Below are positions 1 through 5,727 of a stretch of 39,853 bases of DNA, in pieces (positions within the stretch are counted from its first letter, which is position 1; each line of letters opens with the position of its first letter). The translations under genes and the position numbers were made by a program. The notes beneath the pieces were generated by a model. That model saw only the letters and a list, made by a program, of their open reading frames with translations, searched no databases and was not told where the DNA came from. Source of the stretch: a virus; the IMG/VR virus record IMGVR_UViG_3300046459_000303, positions 1 through 39,853 of that record; one strand, written 5' to 3'.

Positions 1-81
1 GCCATATCGTATTCGAAAGGACTGTGCCTCGTCAACCTCTACATATCGTAAAGTGGACGGCTTTACTCTGTTGGGGGTTTC

Positions 82-324
82 ATGTCAAGCATTTTTTATC
101 TTGACTCACGCTTCCGTTTGGTTGTCAAGGTTCTTTTTGCGTTTTTCGCGGTTTTTTCGGTTGGCTGCGCGTCCACGCGAGTGGCTAATGAAGTAGTCCG
201 TGTGTTGCGCGTGAATTCCGACCTGATGTGCCCTGACGGAGCGCCCGTGAAGTTGTTTCAAGACCCGCGATGCAAGTCTGGCTTGTGCGGCTACACCTGC
301 GCGCCTGAACGCTGGCGACCGTGA
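82..324 (+). CDS. Small predicted lipoprotein
   Basis: An 80-residue protein with a basic N-terminus, a hydrophobic stretch at about residues 14-27 and a Cys in FSVGC at about residue 29 that could be a lipobox, although Ser at -3 is not ideal. The mature part is short and has further Cys residues (MCPDG, CKSGLCGYTC) that could form disulfides outside the cytoplasm. A GGGGG run lies a few bases before the ATG and serves as the ribosome site. It is the only plus-strand gene before the minus-strand block. A role as an outer-membrane spanin is possible but unproven, since it lacks the usual proline-rich body and no inner-membrane partner lies beside it. Confidence 0.6.
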   Translation: MSSIFYLDSRFRLVVKVLFAFFAVFSVGCASTRVANEVVRVLRVNSDLMCPDGAPVKLFQDPRCKSGLCGYTCAPERWRP

Positions 325-346
325 ACCTCTTTACGATCCAAAGCAC

Positions 347-571
347 TTACGGTTCAAAGAGACTACCTGCCTCTTGGCGCAGACATCGTTTGCAGCGGCG
401 CGGCGAATTGGTGTGGAACTTCGAGCGGCGGTGTTCCCCACAGCGCGCACACCAGTAGGGCCGAGAGCACGGGCAGTGCGGAACGGTGCCGAGACAGCGT
501 TCGCAGCGTTCGAGGCCGACGCCATCACGATACGTCGTCTGTTTCGTACGTCTCGGCTCGTGGATCATCAT
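347..571 (-). CDS. Small zinc-ribbon-like protein
   Basis: A 74-residue protein with four closely spaced Cys pairs (CERC, CPC, CARC, CKRC) in a basic background, as expected for a small zinc-binding domain. The start is the first of two consecutive ATGs, which overlaps the end of the upstream gene by about 45 bases. It is the last gene of the leftmost minus-strand block. The function is unknown; nucleic-acid binding is a guess from the Cys pairs and charge. Confidence 0.5.
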   Translation of the reverse strand: MMIHEPRRTKQTTYRDGVGLERCERCLGTVPHCPCSRPYWCARCGEHRRSKFHTNSPRRCKRCLRQEAGSLFEP

Positions 572-710
572 CTGGCACCACGTACCACTCTGTGTTTTCG
601 TCTGTGATGATGTTGTAGTGGCTGCGCACTTTCCCATCGGCGTCAGGGACGCTGAACGCTCCCGCCTTAGTTGCTCCGAGCAGCATCTCGTACCGACTGA
701 GCGACGTCAT
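525..710 (-). CDS. Hypothetical phage protein, 61 aa
   Basis: A short acidic protein rich in Asp and Glu at its C-terminus, with no domain I recognise. I chose the ATG start; an in-frame TTG ten codons upstream is possible. It overlaps the genes on both sides by about 45 bases in different frames, which fits translational coupling in this block. The codon pattern looks coding and no other frame competes better. Confidence 0.5.
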   Translation of the reverse strand: MTSLSRYEMLLGATKAGAFSVPDADGKVRSHYNIITDENTEWYVVPDDDPRAETYETDDVS

Positions 711-1296
711 GGCCGTCCGCACGCGTCCGAGCGGAGACAAAGCGCGTCGTCACATCGCTCGATTGACTGTCGGCAGTCATCGGCGGATCGTGCCGGCTGT
801 CCGCCTTGGCAATCAGAGCTGTGATGTAGGCTTCGAATTCTTGGGCTTCTACGTCGGCTGGATCGGTTGAGTTGCGGAACTCCCGATCGACCGTCAGTTG
901 ATAGCCCTGCATCCGCTCAAAGACCTGTTTGAGCGCGATCAGTAACTCCACTTCCAATGGTGTCATCGTTTGGATCGTGTCGTTCACGCGTTGACACATC
1001 GCCTGATGGCCGCGGAGCGCCGCCTCGCGTGACGTGTAGCGATCCATCTCCCCATCGAGGACACCGCCGAACACCAGTGTTTCCCACAGAATGGGCGGCC
1101 CCTTCCCGAAATAGTTGTGATCGAGCCCGAGGAATACCGTGGAGACGCGTACGCGTGTTCCATCTGCGTCGTTGCCTTCGTCTAAATCTTGTGCGACGCG
1201 GCGCCGGTCGCTCTCGTAGAAGCGCGCCCATTCGGTCAGATCTTCGCAGGGCTGCGGATTGTCGTGCTCATCGAGGATATAGCGATCCGTGGCCAT
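667..1296 (-). CDS. Conserved phage hypothetical protein
   Basis: A 209-residue protein with the N-terminal pattern MATDRYILDEHDNP followed by VRVSTVFLGLDHNY and an LWETLVFGG...DGE stretch. From memory, this combination recurs in hypothetical proteins of many tailed phages of G+C-rich hosts. The motif order and the regular charge pattern make it clearly coding, but no enzymatic motif is visible and the function is unknown. The C-terminal 60 residues are low-complexity and probably disordered. It follows the XRE regulator gene after a gap of about 40 bases. Confidence 0.8.
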   Translation of the reverse strand: MATDRYILDEHDNPQPCEDLTEWARFYESDRRRVAQDLDEGNDADGTRVRVSTVFLGLDHNYFGKGPPILWETLVFGGVLDGEMDRYTSREAALRGHQAMCQRVNDTIQTMTPLEVELLIALKQVFERMQGYQLTVDREFRNSTDPADVEAQEFEAYITALIAKADSRHDPPMTADSQSSDVTTRFVSARTRADGHDVAQSVRDAARSN

Positions 1297-1336
1297 CTAC
1301 TTTGCTCTTGCGAGGGGCATGAAGAAAACTGAAAAT

Positions 1337-1651
1337 TCACTCAAATGTAGGCCGCTGAAAGAATCGACGGCCAGACGCATCCGGTTCCGCGAGATGGTAT
1401 CTCATGTCGAGCGGTGGCATCGTCGGCGTCGCGCGTACTTCGAGCTGACGACAGAATTCGCTCAGCGGGAATCCGAAGATCCGCGCGAGCCGTTCGTAAT
1501 AGCCTAAGCCGTCGTTGCGTCGTTTACCCGACAACATGAAACTGATCGCGCCTTGGGTGATGCCCAATTTATGCGCTAATTTACGCTGCGACCATCCCTT
1601 CTCCAGCAGTAGTTCGCGGACCCGATCAGTGAGCGCCTGTGAGAGTGTCAC
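1337..1651 (-). CDS. XRE-family helix-turn-helix regulator
   Basis: A 104-residue protein whose N-terminal 65 residues form a Cro/CI-type HTH domain: WSQRKLAHKLGITQGAISFML is the helix-turn-helix, followed by GYYERLARIFGFPLSEF, the usual last helices. The C-terminal 35 residues look unstructured. It begins with GTG, which overlaps the TGA of the preceding gene, so translation is probably coupled. By family it binds operator DNA; the targets are not known. It lacks the dimerisation or peptidase domain of a full CI repressor, so it is closer to a Cro-like or antitoxin-like regulator. Confidence 0.85.
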   Translation of the reverse strand: MTLSQALTDRVRELLLEKGWSQRKLAHKLGITQGAISFMLSGKRRNDGLGYYERLARIFGFPLSEFCRQLEVRATPTMPPLDMRYHLAEPDASGRRFFQRPTFE

Positions 1652-1851
1652 TTGCTTTTGTGCAGGAAGCGGCCCAAGTTTCGATGGGGATGCGCAACGT
1701 GCTGCGGCTTCCCTTTCTCGCTGCCGCTGGCAAAATCGTGGAGTTGCTGATGGGTAAGTGTGGCGCGCAGTTTTTGCGCCTTTGGGAATTGCGCTCCGTG
1801 TTCCGCTGCTTGAAATAATCTCTGCTGACTTTTTGACTTGCTCGGGCTCAT
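1648..1851 (-). CDS. DUF3008-like small phage protein
   Basis: A 67-residue basic protein beginning SPSKSKSQQRLFQAAEHG, then an LTHQQLHDFASGS segment. This layout (Lys/Ser-rich start, QxRLFxAA, later FASG) matches the small DUF3008-type proteins common in phages. The start chosen is the ATG in front of SPSKS; the longer upstream reading frame would run into the neighbouring gene. Its stop overlaps the GTG of the XRE gene downstream. The function of the family is unknown. Confidence 0.65.
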   Translation of the reverse strand: MSPSKSKSQQRLFQAAEHGAQFPKAQKLRATLTHQQLHDFASGSEKGKPQHVAHPHRNLGRFLHKSK

Positions 1852-1861
1852 TCGTAATTCC

Positions 1862-2254
1862 TCACTGAAGGCTCTTGGCCAGCTTGGCCACATCGGCGCA
1901 ACAGCGCGCCACGGTGACGTCGCCGGCGGACCACTGTTCACACAGCAGAACTAATTGCTCGGTGATCTCCGCGCGAGCGGTGTCGAGAATCGCCTCAATC
2001 TCGGCGCGGCGCTGGGCAAACTCCACGCTCGGCCGGCTGGAGGGTTTTGATGCTGGCGGCGGCGAGACAGCCGGTAGCGTGGCCTTGGCGCGTTGGCGGG
2101 CCTCCCGTGCCTGCGCCCGCTCGGTAGCCAAGCGTTCCATGACGGCCGTGCGCCGATCGATGGCCTCCACCTTTTTTGTTTCGAGCGCAAGCCGCTTCGA
2201 GACGGCCTGCCCCCCGAGGGCGAACGACCGGAAGGCCGGCGCGAGCTTCGCCAT
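1862..2254 (-). CDS. Coiled-coil phage protein, 130 aa
   Basis: Two helical, charged segments (about residues 15-60, rich in Arg, Glu and Ala, and about 78-128) are joined by a Pro/Ser linker. The protein is probably an elongated helical oligomer. The ATG directly abuts the stop of the preceding zinc-ribbon gene. No family is recognised. Confidence 0.65.
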   Translation of the reverse strand: MAKLAPAFRSFALGGQAVSKRLALETKKVEAIDRRTAVMERLATERAQAREARQRAKATLPAVSPPPASKPSSRPSVEFAQRRAEIEAILDTARAEITEQLVLLCEQWSAGDVTVARCCADVAKLAKSLQ

Positions 2255-2524
2255 CTACCGATACCATCCGGTTTCCGCGAAGGCGCGAATCTTGGCCAAG
2301 TCGCGTTGCTGATCGGGATGGAGTGCGTCGTATTCTTCGGCCGTCATGGTCCGTACTTGCATTCCGGCGCCGTAGACGAGCCGCTGACCGCACGCCATGC
2401 ACCCGGTGATATCGCCGATCTCCGGTCGCCCTTCCCCACCGCCCACGAGCCCTGCCGCGTTGATCACATAGCCGCATTTCGGGCACATCGACGTCGGCAC
2501 GATGGCGAAGGGCAACTCGGCCAT
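2255..2524 (-). CDS. Zinc-ribbon phage protein, 89 aa
   Basis: Two CxxC knuckles, CPKCG near residue 13 and CMACG near residue 42, are spaced as in a zinc ribbon. The C-terminal half (EEYDALHPDQQRDLAKI) is helical. The start is the ATG of MAELPF; a longer upstream frame overlaps the neighbour and is less likely. It sits directly after the TIM-barrel-like gene. Binding of zinc is inferred from the Cys pattern; the role is unknown. Confidence 0.7.
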   Translation of the reverse strand: MAELPFAIVPTSMCPKCGYVINAAGLVGGGEGRPEIGDITGCMACGQRLVYGAGMQVRTMTAEEYDALHPDQQRDLAKIRAFAETGWYR

Positions 2525-2531
2525 GTTCACC

Positions 2532-3656
2532 TCAGAGTGGGAGCCCGTCGCTTCGCTTCGCGCCATTGCCGTAGCCACGGAGGTGGCCCCACTGGCTCGT
2601 GGTGCACATCAGGATATACCCGCGCTGATCGCCTTCATCCTCACTGATCGCGTACGGATTGTCGGGCTGGTCATCGAACTGATCCTGTGCCGAACACTCG
2701 AACACCGTCAACGCGTAGGGCTTCGCGGTCCCGGTGCGCAACGATTGGCCCATGTCGCCCTTGCCGGTGTCGCGCCCGTGCTCGTCGCCGAAGTAATCAA
2801 GCGTGTCACACAGGCGGTCTTGGTACTCCTTGCACAGCATTCGGGTGTTGCCCTGATGATGGCCGCCGCTCAAGTAGTAGCGCATCGCGTACCACCACGA
2901 GAAGCGGTCATGCACGTTCATCGTCTGGTATGCGTCGCTCCACACTTCCCCCCCGTCGCGCCACCACGCGAGCGCTTCGTTGACCCAATGCGTGTAGAGC
3001 GGGATCTCCTTCGGGAGCTTCGCCGCCACGTCGGCAATGATCGAGATGATCGGATTGCCGGGCACGTTCCACTGATCCATCTGCCAGCCGACGCACGCCA
3101 GATCGATGCAGCCGGCGTCGAGCAGCTTCTTGATGTAGGGGTCGAGCACCGGCCCCCAGTACGACGCGTCGGCATCGCGGCGGAACTCAGGCAGCTCGTT
3201 GGCGATGAACCAGACATCGGAGAGTAGGCCGAACTGTTCGCGCGCTTTTCTGGTGAGCGCGATGAACGACTCGATCGAATGGCCATAGCCGAGCGCGTGG
3301 CCCATCGAGCGTTGCAGATGCGTGTAGCCGTAGGACGCGTACCAGTCGAGGAACTCGTTTTGAATATCCTCCGGGTAGTTGTCGAGCAGACACGCCATGA
3401 TGCAGTCGGGGTTAGCGCCGTTGCTGCCCGGCACGACGGGCGCGCCTTTGACGCGCAGGCCGCAGAACTGGCCGCGGTAGAAGTCGAGCGTGCGGCCGGC
3501 CGGCGGCGTGAACGGGAGCACAGACTTGTAGTCCTGCGGCTCCGGCCACGTGTCGAACGCGCTGCGCCGCATGGTGGGCAAGGAGGGGGCGAGCGGGCTC
3601 CGGCCACCGCCACCGCCGGCGCCAGAGGGACTCGCGCTGAGCGACAGGATGCTCAT
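2532..3656 (-). CDS. TIM-barrel (glycoside-hydrolase-like) phage protein
   Basis: A 374-residue protein. After a Gly/Ser-rich lead of about 45 residues comes FYRGQFCGLRVKGAPVVPG, followed by alternating hydrophobic strands and helices typical of a (beta/alpha)8 barrel, including LACVGWQMDQW (residues 186-196), IPLYTHW (about 218-224) and ALTVFECSAQDQFDD (about 315-329). Similar proteins with an FCGLRI...VPGG start occur in many phages, usually near tail genes; this comes from memory and was not searched. In a hydrolase, acidic residues at strand ends 4 and 7 or 8 would be catalytic. Here E320 is present, but the strand-4-like position carries Gln (Q192). It could be a tail-associated polysaccharide-binding or cleaving protein, or an unrecognised lysis enzyme. 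Confidence 0.6.
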   Translation of the reverse strand: MSILSLSASPSGAGGGGGRSPLAPSLPTMRRSAFDTWPEPQDYKSVLPFTPPAGRTLDFYRGQFCGLRVKGAPVVPGSNGANPDCIMACLLDNYPEDIQNEFLDWYASYGYTHLQRSMGHALGYGHSIESFIALTRKAREQFGLLSDVWFIANELPEFRRDADASYWGPVLDPYIKKLLDAGCIDLACVGWQMDQWNVPGNPIISIIADVAAKLPKEIPLYTHWVNEALAWWRDGGEVWSDAYQTMNVHDRFSWWYAMRYYLSGGHHQGNTRMLCKEYQDRLCDTLDYFGDEHGRDTGKGDMGQSLRTGTAKPYALTVFECSAQDQFDDQPDNPYAISEDEGDQRGYILMCTTSQWGHLRGYGNGAKRSDGLPL

Positions 3657-3928
3657 GCCGACTCCACGATCCGGAAACCGACGACCGTGGGACCGGCCGG
3701 GTCGGTGCGATAGACGAGGAACTCCGCGCAGCGATCCGCCCAACACCACGGCGAGTCGGCCTCCTCGCCCGGCCGCAGATCGCGGATGAGGCCGCTCGGT
3801 TCCACGACGAGCGCGAGCCCGTTCTCGGAGTAGCAGATCGTCCGGCCGGGCGCCCGCACGGAGGGTTGATAGGTGCAGGGGACGAGTTGCGCGGTCACGT
3901 CGCTGACATTGACGCGGTAGCAGGGCAT
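3653..3928 (-). CDS. Hypothetical phage protein, 91 aa
   Basis: A compact protein of alternating beta-type segments (YRVNVSDVTAQLVPC, GLALVVEPSG, EFLVYRTDPAG). The ATG was chosen because RBS-like GGGAGAG lies about six bases upstream. Its stop overlaps the start of the TIM-barrel-like gene as ATGA, so the two are probably made together. No family is recognised. Confidence 0.65.
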   Translation of the reverse strand: MPCYRVNVSDVTAQLVPCTYQPSVRAPGRTICYSENGLALVVEPSGLIRDLRPGEEADSPWCWADRCAEFLVYRTDPAGPTVVGFRIVESA

Positions 3929-3985
3929 AGGCTCTCCCGATGGATGTCGTGGCGACGGGGGGATTGTACCGCCGCGCGCAAGACG

Positions 3986-4011
3986 ATCACGTACCGCACT
4001 ACGTGGCAGGT
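3986..4011. repeat. 26-bp dispersed repeat, copy A
   Basis: Matches copy B at 4385-4410 in 24 of 26 positions. On the minus strand its core reads ACCTGCCACGTAGTGCG followed by ACGTGAT. It covers the stop codon of the 78-aa gene and lies upstream of the next minus-strand gene. It belongs to the wider CACGTG-type intergenic element family seen near minus-strand genes. Confidence 0.8.
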
Positions 4012-4235
4012 GTTCGCAGGGCGGGCTTGCCGAGCGCCCGGTGCATGTGGCGGGCGTCGTTGCGGTGGCCCTCACGGCGCCATCGGAGCAGCTCCCAGCA
4101 CTTCAGGGCGACCGACTCCGGACAAATCGCGTCGGTGAGCTGTTCTAGCTCGGCGTCATCTAACCCCAGCCAGTAGGGATCGCTGGCGCGAGCGGGAATA
4201 ACGCGGCGTCGCCTCGTGGTCTTTTTGGGCCGCAT
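3999..4235 (-). CDS. Hypothetical phage protein, 78 aa
   Basis: A basic, helical protein (RPKKTTRRRR start, then DPYWLGLDDAELEQLTDAICPE). The ATG gives an 80-base overlap with the preceding gene, which is long but still seen in phages. The D/E-rich helix followed by a W/R-rich helix looks coding. The function is unknown. Confidence 0.5.
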   Translation of the reverse strand: MRPKKTTRRRRVIPARASDPYWLGLDDAELEQLTDAICPESVALKCWELLRWRREGHRNDARHMHRALGKPALRTPAT

Positions 4236-4386
4236 GTCGGAGCACCCGTTCCGCCGCGCGAAAGTACCACACTTGGTCTTTCGCCGGCACCATGCCCCAC
4301 AGGACCGCCGTGCGCTGGCGCGCGTCGCAGTCCGCAAAATAGATGCAGGCGGCGAGTCGGTCAGTGATCGCGTTGGGCTGTTTCAT
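4156..4386 (-). CDS. Hypothetical phage protein, 76 aa
   Basis: The protein opens with QPNAITDRLAACIYFADCDARQ and continues VWYFRAAERVLRHA, a pattern I associate with small helical proteins in phage early regions. Its ATG is embedded in copy B of the 26-bp repeat, preceded by CACGTG and without a clear ribosome site. It is the first gene of the left minus-strand block and is divergent from the HTH regulator, with the operator array between them. Confidence 0.55.
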   Translation of the reverse strand: MKQPNAITDRLAACIYFADCDARQRTAVLWGMVPAKDQVWYFRAAERVLRHAAQKDHEATPRYSRSRQRSLLAGVR

Positions 4387-4410
4387 CACGTGACGCACTA
4401 CGTGGCAGGT
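4385..4410. repeat. 26-bp dispersed repeat, copy B
   Basis: Pairs with 3986-4011 (24 of 26 identical). It overlaps the start codon of the 76-aa gene on the minus strand. Its position at the head of a transcription unit suggests a control function. Confidence 0.8.
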
Positions 4411-4445
4411 AATCCCCGGTTCTCGGATCCGGAGTATATGCCCCT

Positions 4446-4501
4446 TTTCTGAGAAATATTTCTGAGAAACTTTCTGTGAAATTTCTACAACTTCTGTGAA
4501 A
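4446..4501. promoter_or_regulatory. Operator array of TTTCTGAGAAA-type palindromes
   Basis: TTTCTGAGAAA occurs at 4446-4456 and again at 4459-4469, TTTCTGTGAAA at 4471-4481 and CTTCTGTGAAA at 4491-4501; a degenerate unit starts at 4482. The spacing is about one helical turn. Each unit is a near-perfect palindrome, as expected for binding sites of a dimeric regulator. The array lies between two divergent genes, so one protein bound here could control both. The neighbouring two-HTH protein is the obvious candidate; this is inferred. Confidence 0.7.
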
Positions 4502-4512
4502 TCTGGTAAACT
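4484..4512 (+). promoter_or_regulatory. Candidate promoter for the HTH regulator
   Basis: TCTACA, a 17-base spacer and an extended -10 TGG-TAAACT (TAAACT at 4507-4512). The predicted start site falls within a base or so of the ATG at 4520, so the mRNA would be leaderless. The promoter overlaps the last operator unit, which fits autoregulation. Confidence 0.4.
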
Positions 4513-4519
4513 CGGCCAT

Positions 4520-5083
4520 ATGTCTATCCTTGATACCGACCATGAACAGTGGCTCACGAAACAACAGGCGGCCGACCAGCTCGGCGTCACCACAAAAACG
4601 GTGGAAGCCTACGCGCGAGAACATCGGATGCGCTGTGTCCCGAACTATAAACGCCAGACCGGCGGCGCCCGTATTACGATTTTTCACCCGGAAGACGTGA
4701 AGACTCTCGCCGACGCACGACATTCTGGCACCGTGCCTGACGCCGTGTTGCCGGCCCCGCCCCTGACCGTGGGTCGCGTCGTGTCCGTCTCCGGCCCGAG
4801 CCCGAGCGTGGAGATCGAACGTGCGCCGCTGGCCTATCTGCCGCCGCCGAGCACGACGGCGGCGTTCATCGAGGCGTTGACTGCGGTGTTAGAGAAATCT
4901 CAGAATTCTCGGAAGTCTGAGATTTCTGAGATTTCACAGAAGTTCTATCTGACGATTCCCGAGGCCGCGCGCTTGTCGGGCTTCACGGAGACGCGGATTC
5001 GCCGGCTCTGCCACGAGGGGAGCCTGAAGGCGCTCAAAGATGGCGGATGGAAGATCAAGCGCGCCGACCTGCTGGCCCTATGA
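4520..5083 (+). CDS. Two-HTH DNA-binding regulator
   Basis: A 187-residue protein with one helix-turn-helix at each end: WLTKQQAADQLGVTTKTVEAY near the N-terminus and YLTIPEAARLSGFTETRIRRL near the C-terminus, both of the MerR/excisionase type. The middle is a Pro/Ser-rich linker. I chose the ATG before SILDTD. An in-frame ATG eight codons upstream lies inside the operator array, and neither start has a Shine-Dalgarno site. Part of the linker coding sequence (4897-4942) is built from the same motif as the upstream operators. It probably controls its own gene and the divergent minus-strand block, as a repressor or excisionase-like switch protein. No peptidase or recombinase domain is present. 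Confidence 0.75.
   Translation: MSILDTDHEQWLTKQQAADQLGVTTKTVEAYAREHRMRCVPNYKRQTGGARITIFHPEDVKTLADARHSGTVPDAVLPAPPLTVGRVVSVSGPSPSVEIERAPLAYLPPPSTTAAFIEALTAVLEKSQNSRKSEISEISQKFYLTIPEAARLSGFTETRIRRLCHEGSLKALKDGGWKIKRADLLAL
4897..4942. repeat. Operator-like motifs inside the HTH gene
   Basis: A run of TCTCAGA and TCTGAGA motifs in both orientations, ending in TTTCACAGAAG, the exact reverse complement of the operator unit at 4491-4501. It encodes the Ser/Glu/Ile-rich linker between the two HTH domains. Confidence 0.65.
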
Positions 5084-5123
5084 CCTAGCCTGTCACGTGG
5101 CCGCAGGGCTGGCGATCGGAGAT

Positions 5124-5139
5124 GGGGGGGCTACCCCCC
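5124..5139 (+). terminator. G/C hairpin after the HTH gene
   Basis: A run of seven G, a CTA loop and six C form a short strong stem about 40 bases after the stop codon. No U-run follows, so it could be a Rho-independent terminator only in a loose sense, or an RNA 3'-end stabiliser. Confidence 0.35.
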
Positions 5140-5568
5140 TAGCCGAAACCGGCGCGCGTCGCTCCTGCGGCATCCTCGCGAATTTAGTCATATAAAATGA
5201 TCGTAAGAGACGACAGATATGGTGCTGGCATATCTGGTAGGTGTCATTAGTGGCCTACTAATACACGCGGACAGGAACAGACCTAAACAGCCATCTTAGT
5301 CGGCACTGGCAGATTCGACAGTCCCGAGACTGCGTGCCCTCACAGCTTGCGCAGGGCGGCGGGCATTTGGAGAATGCCCATAAGTCGTTACGCGTGTGTT
5401 AGGTTTTGAACAATAATTAGGGTTTGGCCTTCGGGGGGGGGCCGAGTTGAGGGAGGCCCGGCGTGCTCAGTAGTGACCCCCCACTTGACCACGCACCCCA
5501 CCAGATACGGGGCAGCGAAGCCCTCTCAGCACAACAACTTGACAACCGCGCTATAGTTGAGGCGCCAC

Positions 5569-5606
5569 AAAAGAAAACGGCCCAAGAGTTAGACGCTCTT
5601 GGGCCG
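5569..5606 (-). terminator. Intrinsic terminator, minus strand
   Basis: Arms CGGCCCAAGAG (5578-5588) and CTCTTGGGCCG (5596-5606) are perfectly complementary with a 7-base loop. On the minus strand the stem is followed by TTTTCTTTT. It has all the features of a strong Rho-independent terminator. Confidence 0.85.
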
Positions 5607-5648
5607 CGTGGCGAACTGGCGACGGGGGGCCACCCATCGCCGAACTCA
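5569..5648 (-). ncRNA. Candidate small RNA, about 80 nt
   Basis: On the minus strand an extended -10 promoter is followed within about 80 bases by a textbook intrinsic terminator, with no open reading frame between them. The predicted transcript starts near 5648. It has a first hairpin at 5641-5618 (GGCGA/TCGCC stem extended by GGG/CCC) and ends with an 11-bp stem and TTTTCTTTT. No minus-strand gene lies upstream that this terminator would otherwise serve. By position it could act on the adjacent replication gene or regulator, or on the host. Expression is not shown by sequence alone. Confidence 0.5.
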
Positions 5649-5654
5649 AGACGG

Positions 5655-5684
5655 ACGATAGCACGGCCGGATCGTCTAGGTCAA
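5655..5684 (-). promoter_or_regulatory. Extended -10 promoter for the candidate small RNA
   Basis: Minus-strand TTGACC (5684-5679), an 18-base spacer and TGC-TATCGT (-10 at 5660-5655, with an extended TG). Five of six bases match the -35 consensus, and the TG extension compensates for the imperfect -10. Confidence 0.5.
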
Positions 5685-5727
5685 CCAAAGCCCCCCGTCA
5701 CCACTTCAACCTTTTTTCCGCGCGGCT

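Larger units (their letters stand above)
5084..5727. other. Non-coding, repeat-rich intergenic region
   Basis: No convincing gene. The stretch holds inverted repeats at 5214-5221/5229-5236 (CAGATATG, perfect), 5241-5266 (GTGT-ATTAGT arms with a bulge) and 5361-5367/5373-5379 (GGGCATT, perfect). A GGCC hairpin with a G run follows an AT-rich patch near 5410-5430, and a strong minus-strand terminator lies at 5569-5606. Placed between a regulator and the replication gene, it is a candidate control or origin-adjacent region. Confidence 0.6.

Noticed and set aside
1289-1507. 72-aa plus-strand frame beside the XRE gene
   Set aside because: It overlaps the XRE gene on the other strand, lacks a ribosome site and has an Arg-rich shadow composition.
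4496-4519. Upstream ATG start for the two-HTH regulator
   Set aside because: It lies within the operator and promoter; the ATG at 4520 leaves those sites outside the gene.
5300-5360. T-loop-like GATTCGAC as part of a tRNA
   Set aside because: No acceptor stem, D-loop or anticodon arm can be folded around it.
5539-5557. TTGACA and TATAGT close together on the plus strand
   Set aside because: Only seven bases separate them, too few for a sigma-70 promoter.
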